Source: an uncultured Eubacteriales bacterium (GTDB taxonomy: Bacteria; Bacillota; Clostridia; Oscillospirales; Oscillospiraceae). From it: DNA of 5,384 nucleotides. This document shows positions 1-4,747 of the stretch, one piece after another. Position 1 is the first letter of the stretch. Every line of letters starts with the position of its first letter. Under the pieces are notes generated by a model that saw only the letters and a list, made by a program, of their open reading frames with translations, searched no databases and was not told the DNA's origin. Position numbers and translations under genes: made by a program. Where the stretch lies: contig URSX01000107.1 in the NCBI GenBank assembly GCA_900550615.1, positions 1 to 5,384 on the forward strand, given 5' to 3'.

Positions 1-19
1 CCCCTTGTTCCCCCCGGAG

Positions 20-40
20 GGGCGACCCTTGCGGTCGCCC
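20..40. repeat. Perfect 8-bp inverted repeat (hairpin)
   Basis: GGGCGACC (20-27) pairs perfectly with GGTCGCCC (33-40) across a 5-nt loop. No T-run follows, so it is more likely part of a dispersed palindromic element than an intrinsic terminator. Confidence 0.6.
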
Positions 41-67
41 GCTGCAAACGCCCACATATTATGCGTA

Positions 68-90
68 GGGGCGGGGCTCTCTTGCCCCCC
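68..90. repeat. GC-rich imperfect hairpin
   Basis: GGGGC (73-77) pairs with GCCCC (84-88) over a 6-nt loop. One further pair (G71-C90) lies across a mismatch. It belongs to the same repeat cluster as the neighbouring palindromes and has no terminator tail. Confidence 0.4.
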
Positions 91-100
91 GTCGTGCCAG

Positions 101-134
101 CCGATTCCCGGCCGCTGTCGCATCCGCCAATCGG
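101..134. repeat. CCGATT/AATCGG inverted repeat
   Basis: CCGATT (101-106) and AATCGG (129-134) are exact reverse complements around a 22-nt loop. The same hexamer pair recurs in opposite order at 148-153 and 184-189, and CATCCGCC occurs twice in direct orientation (121-128 and 161-168). This element therefore looks related to the next hairpin by duplication or inversion. Confidence 0.4.
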
Positions 135-146
135 GGCACTTCCTCG

Positions 147-190
147 AAATCGGTTCGCTTCATCCGCCGCTGGCGGCGCTTCGCCGATTT
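147..190. repeat. 44-nt nested inverted repeat
   Basis: The outer arms AAATCGG (147-153) and CCGATTT (184-190) pair perfectly. Inside them CCGCC (164-168) pairs with GGCGG (172-176) around a 3-nt loop, leaving an internal loop between the two stems. It has the two-tier symmetry expected of a REP/MITE-like palindromic repeat. No T-tract follows. Confidence 0.55.
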
Positions 191-236
191 CCCCGCCCAC
201 CCGGTTTTGCTCTGCACTTCTTGTAAAAATCTTGTC

Positions 237-266
237 ATTGCGAGGGCGCTCTGCGCCCATGGCAAT
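237..266. repeat. ATTGC...GCAAT palindromic repeat
   Basis: ATTGC (237-241) pairs with GCAAT (262-266), and inside it GGGCGC (244-249) pairs with GCGCCC (253-258) around a TCT loop. Short mismatches separate the two stems. The outer TCATTGCGAG...GCAATCC pattern resembles a class of dispersed intergenic repeats I have seen in many bacterial genomes (from memory, not searched). It ends 13 nt before the -35 box of the operon promoter. Confidence 0.6.
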
Positions 267-279
267 CCGCACCCCCTGC

Positions 280-308
280 TTTACATCCCGGCAGCGGTAT
301 GCTATACT
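280..308 (+). promoter_or_regulatory. SigA-type promoter of the cobamide operon
   Basis: A -35 box TTTACA (280-285) and a -10 box TATACT (303-308) are separated by exactly 17 nt. Each hexamer matches 5 of 6 housekeeping consensus positions. Transcription would start near 314-316, leaving a leader of only about 25 nt before the ATG at 341. That is too short for a riboswitch, so the promoter suggests constitutive or repressor-controlled expression. It also rules out an in-frame ATG at 299, which lies on the -10 region. Confidence 0.75.
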
Positions 309-340
309 TTTTCCCGGATAAAAGCAAAAGGAGGGCCGCC

Positions 341-1099
341 ATGGATCGCAGCCAACTTTATATCTCCACCGTCTCCGCCGGGTGTGATGCCTCCGCCGCC
401 CGGCACGGCCTGGGGCTGGAGATCGCCGAATACTGCACCGCTATGAACCTGGACGACCCCATTCCGGAGGTGGTGGATGCCGCCCGATGCCACCGGCGGT
501 CCGCCGGCCGCTTTGCGTTCCACGCCCCCTTCAACGAGCTTTGCCCTGCCGCCATCGACCCGCTGGCCGTGGAGCTGGCCCGCCATCGGTACCACCAGGC
601 CCTGGCCGCCGCCCGGGACTGGGGCTGCCCCCTGATGGTGGTGCACACGGGCTTCATCCCCACGGTATATTACCCGGAGTGGTTCGTGGAGAAGTCCGTG
701 GAGTTTTGGCGGGACTTTTTGCAGGAGGTGCCGGAGGGCATGACCCTGTGTCTGGAGAATGTCATGGAGCCCTCCCCCCAGATCCCGGTGGATATCGTCC
801 GGCAGGTGGCCGATCCCCGGCTGCGGCTGTGCCTGGACGTGGGCCACGCCAATGCGGAGCTGTCCCACACACCGGTGACTCAGTGGATAGAGCAGTGCCT
901 GCCCTACCTGCGGCACCTGCACCTGCATAATAACCAGGGCGGCTGGGATCTCCACGATCCTCTGGCCCGGGGCACCGTCCCTATGGAGGAGATCCTGCGC
1001 ACCCTGGACGGCCTGCCCCATCTGACCTACACACTGGAAACGCTGCAGGCGGAGGAAAACGTCCTCTGGCTGCTGGAAAAGGGATTTTTAGCGCCATGA
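341..1099 (+). CDS. cbiR: AP-endonuclease-2-like TIM-barrel protein, putative cobamide-remodelling hydrolase CbiR
   Basis: A 252-residue protein of the xylose isomerase-like/AP endonuclease 2 TIM-barrel superfamily. The ATG at 341 is chosen because AGGAGG (329-334) sits 6 nt upstream; an earlier in-frame ATG at 299 falls inside the promoter. Candidate metal-site residues lie at strand ends as in this superfamily: H61 (FHAPFNEL), H102 (VVHTG), E139 (CLEN), D166 and H169 (CLDVGHAN), H194/H196, D203/H205 and E233 (TLET). Plain annotation would be sugar phosphate isomerase/epimerase. However, it is the first gene of a cobT-cobU-cobS operon and overlaps cobT by 4 nt (ATGA). CbiR, described in Akkermansia muciniphila, is an AP-endonuclease-2-fold enzyme that hydrolyses the phosphoribosyl bond of the cobamide nucleotide loop, releasing cobinamide-phosphate for rebuilding. 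The fold and metal residues are seen; the CbiR activity is inferred from fold plus context. A sugar isomerase remains possible. Confidence 0.62.
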   Translation: MDRSQLYISTVSAGCDASAARHGLGLEIAEYCTAMNLDDPIPEVVDAARCHRRSAGRFAFHAPFNELCPAAIDPLAVELARHRYHQALAAARDWGCPLMVVHTGFIPTVYYPEWFVEKSVEFWRDFLQEVPEGMTLCLENVMEPSPQIPVDIVRQVADPRLRLCLDVGHANAELSHTPVTQWIEQCLPYLRHLHLHNNQGGWDLHDPLARGTVPMEEILRTLDGLPHLTYTLETLQAEENVLWLLEKGFLAP

Positions 1100-2187
1100 A
1101 CTACGAAGAACTGCTCCTGCGGGAGCTTCCCCATATCCTCCCCGCCAACGAAGATGCTATGGCCCGGGCCGCCGTTTACCAGGGCACTCTGGCCAAGCCC
1201 CCGGGCAGTCTGGGCCAGCTGGAGAATATCTATATCCGCCTGTGCGGCATCACCGGTACCCTGCGCTCGGCCTATACCCCCTGCCGCATTGTCGTCCTCT
1301 GCGCCGACAACGGCGTGGTGGACGAGGGCGTGTCCGTAACGCCCCGGAGCGTCACGGCGGCCCAGGCGGTGAACATGACCCGGCACCTTACGGGTATGAG
1401 TGCCATGGCCCACCATTTTGGCGATGAGGTGCAGGTGGTGGATGTAGGCATTGCCGACGAATACATCTGCCCCGCGATTCTAAACTGTAAGATCCTCCCC
1501 GGCACCCGTAATTTAGCCCGCGAACCGGCCCTGACCCGGCAGGAGGCGGCCCAGGCCGTCTGGACGGGCATGATGCTGGCCCGCCGGGCCAAGGCCGAGG
1601 GCATAGCCGTTCTGGGCGTGGGGGAGATGGGCATTGGCAATACCACCACCTCCTCGGCGGTGCTTTCCGCCCTGACGGGGCTTCCGGTGGAGGCCGTCAC
1701 CGGCCGGGGCGGCGGCATGACCGACGCGGGCTTCCTGCGAAAAAAGGAGGTCATTACAGCCGCCCTGGCGCTGCACCGGCCTGACTCCGGCGACGTGCTG
1801 GATGTGCTGAGCAAGGTAGGCGGTCTGGACATCGCCGCCATGTGCGGCGTATTTCTGGGAGCGGCCCGGTATCGGCTCCCGGCGGTGATCGACGGATTCA
1901 TCTCCGTGGTGGCGGCCCTGTGCGCCGTGCGCCTGCAGCCCCGGACGGCGGACTATCTCTTTGCCTCCCACGCCTCCCACGAGGTGGGCTACGCCGCCGC
2001 CATACAGGAGCTGGGCCTTACCCCGTGGCTGCATCTGGGCATGCGCCTGGGAGAGGGCAGCGGATGTCCCATCGCCTTCCGGGTGATGGAGGCGGCCTGC
2101 GCCGCCGCATCGGACATGGCCACCTTCTCCTCCGCCGCCATTGACGACAGCTATTTGGACGACATTCGGGGAAAGGACTGCTTCTGA
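1096..2187 (+). CDS. cobT: Nicotinate-nucleotide--dimethylbenzimidazole phosphoribosyltransferase CobT
   Basis: A 363-residue cytoplasmic enzyme, normal length for CobT. It transfers phosphoribose from nicotinate mononucleotide to a lower-ligand base, giving alpha-ribazole-phosphate for CobS. Family blocks appear in order: KPPGSLG (34-40), the substrate-loop motif ADNGVVDEGVS (70-80), GEMGIGNTTT (176-185), GRGGG (203-207), VGGLDIAAM (241-249), the glycine-rich IDGFIS (265-270), and RLGEGSG (317-323). E320 in RLGEGSG matches the catalytic glutamate (E317 in Salmonella CobT). ADNG replaces the ADHG of enterobacterial enzymes; I believe this is common in Clostridia. The ATG at 1096 overlaps the stop of the upstream gene (ATGA), implying translational coupling, and cobU follows after 1 nt. 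Which base is activated (dimethylbenzimidazole, adenine or another) cannot be told from these motifs. Confidence 0.96.
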   Translation: MNYEELLLRELPHILPANEDAMARAAVYQGTLAKPPGSLGQLENIYIRLCGITGTLRSAYTPCRIVVLCADNGVVDEGVSVTPRSVTAAQAVNMTRHLTGMSAMAHHFGDEVQVVDVGIADEYICPAILNCKILPGTRNLAREPALTRQEAAQAVWTGMMLARRAKAEGIAVLGVGEMGIGNTTTSSAVLSALTGLPVEAVTGRGGGMTDAGFLRKKEVITAALALHRPDSGDVLDVLSKVGGLDIAAMCGVFLGAARYRLPAVIDGFISVVAALCAVRLQPRTADYLFASHASHEVGYAAAIQELGLTPWLHLGMRLGEGSGCPIAFRVMEAACAAASDMATFSSAAIDDSYLDDIRGKDCF

Positions 2188-2188
2188 T

Positions 2189-2728
2189 ATGACCGTGTTT
2201 CTCTCCGGCGGCTGCAAAAACGGGAAATCCACCCTGGCCGAGCAGATCGCCGTATATCTGAGCCGGCCGGGTCGGCTTTACTACCTGGCCACCATGATCC
2301 CCCATGACGACGAGGACCGCGCCCGCATCGCCCGCCATGTGGCCAGCCGGTCGGGTCTGGGCTTTCAGACCATCGAGTGCGGTCTGTCTCTTCAGGCGGC
2401 ACTGCGGGACGCCGATGCCGAGGGGAGCTACCTGCTGGACAGCGTCACCGCCCTGCTCTCCAACGAGATGTTCCGCCCGGACGGCTCCGTGGATCACGCC
2501 GCCCCGGAACGGGTGGCCCGGGAGCTGACGGCCCTGGCCCGGCGACTGCGAAGCATCGTCTTTGTCAGCGACTATATCTATTCCGACGCCCTGCTCTACG
2601 GCGATCTCACCGAGGAATATCGCCGGGGCCTGGCCCATATTGACCGGGCTCTGGCCGCCGCATGCGACACGGTGGCAGAGATAAGCTTCGGCGGGTGCAT
2701 CGTTTATAAAGGAGAGCTTCCCGTATGA
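2189..2728 (+). CDS. cobU: Adenosylcobinamide kinase / adenosylcobinamide-phosphate guanylyltransferase CobU (long paralogue)
   Basis: A 179-residue cytoplasmic CobU, close to the usual ~180. It phosphorylates adenosylcobinamide and then attaches GMP, making the adenosylcobinamide-GDP used by CobS. The P-loop is GGCKNGKS (7-14). A YYLATMIPHDDED block (31-43) leads to RIARH, whose H50 aligns with the guanylylated His46 of Salmonella CobU. LLDSVTALLSNEMF (82-95) matches the LL(E/D)xVTxxxxN block. The start at 2189 is preferred: it follows the cobT stop by 1 nt, has GGAAAGGA upstream, and places the P-loop at the N-terminus; an ATG at 2141 would add 16 residues inside cobT. Oddity: where most CobU proteins have VSNEVG..GIVP, this one has VSDYIYSDALLYGD (126-139), and the C-terminus is GGCIVYKGELPV. 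It may therefore be a distinct clostridial subfamily, and bifunctionality is not certain. Confidence 0.9.
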   Translation: MTVFLSGGCKNGKSTLAEQIAVYLSRPGRLYYLATMIPHDDEDRARIARHVASRSGLGFQTIECGLSLQAALRDADAEGSYLLDSVTALLSNEMFRPDGSVDHAAPERVARELTALARRLRSIVFVSDYIYSDALLYGDLTEEYRRGLAHIDRALAAACDTVAEISFGGCIVYKGELPV

Positions 2729-3462
2729 AAAAATGGTTCACCGGTTTTTCCATGTGCTGGGGGATGTTCTGCGCCATCCCCAATCCCATCCCCCGCTGGA
2801 ACAGCGGATACTACCGGCAGATGCTCCTGTGCCTGCCCTTTCTGGGCGGCGTCCTGGGGCTTATCTGGGCCGGGATTGGCTGGCTCCTGCTGCGCCTTTC
2901 GGCCCCGCAGCCCCTCTTTGCCCTGTGCATGACGGCGGCTCCCTGGTGCCTCACGGGCTTTATCCATCTGGACGGATTCATGGACTGCTGTGACGCGGTG
3001 CTCTCCCGCCGGGATCAGGCCCGCCGCCGGGAGATCCTCAAGGACTCCCATGTGGGCTCCTTCGCCGTCATCTGCCTGGTGCTGCTGGCCATGGCCGACT
3101 ACAGCGTCTGGTCCTGCCCGGTACAGCCGGGAAAGCTGTGGGCGCTGCCCCTGGTCAGCGCCGCCGTGCGGTGCGTCAGCGCCGGGTCGGTGCTGGGCCT
3201 TGCGCCTCTGGAGACCAGCGGCTACCACGCCATGGGGCAGAGCCGGGGTGCCGCTGCCGCCGCGTGGATGCTGGCGGCGGTGTGCGCGGGCCTGAGCCTG
3301 CTGCTGCCGGGCCGGGGCTTTTTCTGCGTGCCTGCGGCCATTGCAGGGGCCGCCGCCGCGGTTTTTCTGCTGCGGCGGAACTTGGGCGGCATGTGCGGGG
3401 ATATCTCCGGAGCCGCCATCACTCTGGGCGAACTTGTGGGCAGCGCCGCGCTGCTTCTGTAA
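2725..3462 (+). CDS. cobS: Adenosylcobinamide-GDP ribazoletransferase (cobalamin synthase) CobS
   Basis: A 245-residue integral membrane enzyme, typical CobS length. It joins adenosylcobinamide-GDP to alpha-ribazole(-phosphate), closing the nucleotide loop. The signature is clear: TGFIHLDGFMDCCDAVLS (77-94) carries the metal-binding D83-xxx-D87-xx-D90 pattern of the family's HLDGLxDxxD motif, followed by REILKDSHVGSFA (102-114), the counterpart of the usual EIMKDSxxGxFG. The N-terminal FCAIPNPIP (15-23) matches the family's TxIPxP block, and GGMCGDISGA (221-230) matches the C-terminal GxxTGDxxGA block. Hydrophobic segments lie roughly at residues 33-56, 64-80, 112-126, 138-160, 176-193 and 199-216. 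Its ATG overlaps the cobU stop (ATGA), with AAAGGAGAG (2708-2716) 8 nt upstream. The next gene's RBS overlaps its TAA. Confidence 0.95.
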   Translation: MKKWFTGFSMCWGMFCAIPNPIPRWNSGYYRQMLLCLPFLGGVLGLIWAGIGWLLLRLSAPQPLFALCMTAAPWCLTGFIHLDGFMDCCDAVLSRRDQARRREILKDSHVGSFAVICLVLLAMADYSVWSCPVQPGKLWALPLVSAAVRCVSAGSVLGLAPLETSGYHAMGQSRGAAAAAWMLAAVCAGLSLLLPGRGFFCVPAAIAGAAAAVFLLRRNLGGMCGDISGAAITLGELVGSAALLL

Positions 3463-3475
3463 GGAGGAGTTATAT

Positions 3476-3832
3476 ATGGATCTCATCATCGGTGGGGCCT
3501 ATCAGGGCAAGCTGGCCTACGCCATGGAGCGTTTTCATCTGACGCCGGAGGATCTGGCCCGCTGCGAAAGCAGCATTGACCCCTCCCGCCGCTGTATCTG
3601 CTATCTGGAGCAGGCGGTCTGGGCCGCCGTTTCCGCCGGGCAGAGCTTTGTCATGCCCCCGCTGCGGCCGGATGCCGTGGTCATCTGCACGGACGTGTCC
3701 TGCGGCGTAGTGCCCATGGACAGAAGCCAACGTCTCTGGCGGGAGGAGGTGGGCCGGGCCGTGTGCGCGCTGGCCCGCCAGGCGGATTCCGTCACCCGCG
3801 TTTTCTGCGGTCTGCCGCTAAAATTGAAATAA
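3476..3832 (+). CDS. Short CobU-like protein (second adenosylcobinamide kinase/guanylyltransferase-family paralogue)
   Basis: A 118-residue protein that reads as a reduced CobU, against about 180 for the full enzyme. The N-terminus LIIGGAYQGKLAYA (3-16) is P-loop-like but has Leu13 where Ser/Thr normally binds the Mg-nucleotide. The central RIxxH region with the guanylylated His is missing. The C-terminal part is nonetheless canonical: VVICTDVSCGVVPMD (68-82) corresponds to the V-x-N-E-V-G-x-G-I/V-V-P motif, followed by an R..R...G...C.LA..AD.V helix and the family's usual ending GLPLKLK (112-118). The AAGGAGG at 3461-3467 lies over the cobS stop with 8-nt spacing to ATG 3476, so it is clearly translated and co-transcribed. 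It ends 10 nt before the operon terminator. It could be a regulatory or partner subunit of the long CobU, a specialised transferase, or a non-catalytic relic. Family assignment is good; function is open. Confidence 0.75.
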   Translation: MDLIIGGAYQGKLAYAMERFHLTPEDLARCESSIDPSRRCICYLEQAVWAAVSAGQSFVMPPLRPDAVVICTDVSCGVVPMDRSQRLWREEVGRAVCALARQADSVTRVFCGLPLKLK

Positions 3833-3842
3833 TCAAACAGTG

Positions 3843-3874
3843 CCGCAGCCGGTTTCCCGGCTGCGGTTTTTTTT
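3843..3874 (+). terminator. Rho-independent terminator of the cobamide operon
   Basis: A perfect 10-bp GC-rich stem, CCGCAGCCGG (3843-3852) with CCGGCTGCGG (3857-3866), closes on a TTTC loop and is followed directly by eight T residues (3867-3874). It lies 10 nt after the last stop codon and defines the 3' end of the 341-3832 transcription unit. Confidence 0.95.
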
Positions 3875-3991
3875 ATGGAAAATAGACCCCCCGGATGATC
3901 TCCATATCGTCCCGCCCCCCTCACCTCCGGGGCCGTCCCGGCATAGTATGACCACGGAGAGTCATTTCTCTCAGCAAAGGAGGCAGATCAA
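3875..3991 (+). promoter_or_regulatory. Leader/intergenic region upstream of the ABC importer
   Basis: These 117 nt between the terminator and the ATPase start must hold the promoter of the second unit unless there is read-through. I see no strong SigA promoter; TAGTAT (3944-3949) is a 4/6 match for a -10 box but lacks a decent -35. Structures present are CCCCGGA (3889-3895) paired with TCCGGGG (3926-3932), the short palindrome CATA-G-TATG (3942-3950), and GAGAG (3957-3961) paired with CTCTC (3968-3972). The RBS AAAGGAGG is at 3976-3983. I do not see conserved TPP, cobalamin or SAM riboswitch cores. Confidence 0.4.
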
Positions 3992-4747
3992 ATGATTCAT
4001 CTTCGCGGCGCGTCCTTTGTGTATCAGGCGCCCGACGGCGAGGTAGAGGCCCTGCGGCGGGTGGATATGGATGTCGCCCCGGGGGAATTCTGCAGCGTAG
4101 TAGGCCCCTCCGGCTGCGGCAAATCCACTCTCCTGTCCGTGATCTCCGGGCTGGAGCGGCTCACCTCCGGCACGCTGGAGGTAGACGGAGCCCCGATCAG
4201 CGGCCCCTCCGATAAAATCGGCTTCATGCCCCAGCGGGATCAGCTCTTTCCCTGGCGCACCATCCGGGACAACGTGACCCTTGGCCTTACCGTGATCGGA
4301 AAGCGCACGGCGCAGAATCTTGCCTATGCCGATGCGCTTTTGGAGCGCTACGGCCTGTCCGCCTTCGCCCAGAAGCGGCCCTTCCAGCTCTCCGGCGGCA
4401 TGCGCCAGCGCTGCGCCCTCATCCGCACCATGGCTACCAATCCCAAGATCCTTCTGCTGGATGAGCCATTTTCGGCGCTGGATTTCCAGACCCGCCTGGC
4501 GGTTTCCTCAGACATCAGCCGCATCATCCGTCAGGAGCAGAAGACCGCCCTGCTGGTGACCCACGATATCTCCGAGGCCATCAGCCTTTCTGACCGCGTC
4601 TTTGTCCTCAGCGCCCGGCCCGCCGTGGTGAAAAGTGTCCACGATTTGACCGCCCTGCAGGGGCTCTCCCCTCTGGAGCGCCGGGATGCGGACGCATTCC
4701 ACACCTATTTTCAGGCCATATGGAAGGAGTTGGATTTCCGTGAATAG
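3992..4747 (+). CDS. ABC importer ATP-binding protein, NitT/TauT (SsuB/TauB/ThiZ-like) family
   Basis: A 251-residue nucleotide-binding subunit that powers uptake through the membrane permease encoded next. All ABC motifs are intact: Walker A GPSGCGKST (38-46), Q-loop Q81 within FMPQRDQLFPWRT, signature LSGGM (133-137), Walker B ILLLDEP (153-159) with catalytic E158, D-loop SALD (161-164) and switch H191 in VTHD. The Q-loop context (PQ...L.PW.T..DNV.LGL) and the length are typical of the nitrate/sulfonate/taurine-type group. The start at 3992 has AAAGGAGG 8 nt upstream. The permease begins at a GTG inside its last codons (8-nt overlap). It has its own spacer after a terminator, so it is probably not in the cobamide unit. 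Substrates of this group include alkanesulfonates, taurine, nitrate, bicarbonate and thiamine-precursor pyrimidines; none can be chosen from the ATPase alone. Confidence 0.95.
   Translation: MIHLRGASFVYQAPDGEVEALRRVDMDVAPGEFCSVVGPSGCGKSTLLSVISGLERLTSGTLEVDGAPISGPSDKIGFMPQRDQLFPWRTIRDNVTLGLTVIGKRTAQNLAYADALLERYGLSAFAQKRPFQLSGGMRQRCALIRTMATNPKILLLDEPFSALDFQTRLAVSSDISRIIRQEQKTALLVTHDISEAISLSDRVFVLSARPAVVKSVHDLTALQGLSPLERRDADAFHTYFQAIWKELDFRE

Larger units (their letters stand above)
1..279. other. Non-coding intergenic region rich in inverted repeats
   Basis: I find no credible gene here. The short open frames on both strands lack ribosome binding sites and recognisable protein features. The stretch is instead a run of GC-rich imperfect palindromes, listed separately at 20-40, 68-90, 101-134, 147-190 and 237-266. 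None is followed by a T-run, so they are not convincing terminators for a gene left of the window. The organisation resembles the dispersed intergenic repeat clusters of GC-rich gut Clostridia. No tRNA, riboswitch core or CRISPR repeat unit is visible. Confidence 0.7.

Noticed and set aside
20..40. Intrinsic terminator of a gene left of the window
   Set aside because: The stem is perfect, but no T-tract follows on either strand.
61..321. Small open frames in the first 320 bases on both strands
   Set aside because: They lie over palindromic repeats, lack ribosome binding sites and show no protein-like features.
299..340. Upstream ATG at 299 as the start of the TIM-barrel gene
   Set aside because: It lies on the -10 box and upstream of the likely transcription start. 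ATG 341 has an ideal AGGAGG at 6-nt spacing.
1..340. Cobalamin riboswitch upstream of the operon
   Set aside because: I found no B12-box-like conserved core, and the mapped promoter lies downstream of almost all of this region.
302..1021. Long open frame of 239 codons on the minus strand opposite the TIM-barrel gene
   Set aside because: It is antisense to a well-supported gene, has no RBS, and its composition (His/Gly/Pro/Gln-rich) is that of a high-GC shadow frame.
2141..2188. Upstream ATG at 2141 as the start of cobU
   Set aside because: It would add 16 residues not seen in CobU, inside cobT. ATG 2189 starts directly before the P-loop strand.
1513..2232. Minus-strand open frame opposite cobT
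   Set aside because: It is a shadow of the cobT coding frame and has no family motifs or start signals.
2704..3489. Minus-strand open frame of 261 codons opposite cobS
   Set aside because: The sequence is low-complexity (Ala/Gly/Gln/Arg-rich) with no domain. The plus strand encodes unmistakable CobS.
3942..3950. Sporulation sigma factor -10 element (CATAGTA)
   Set aside because: There is only a loose match and no fitting -35 element. An ABC importer gives no supporting context.
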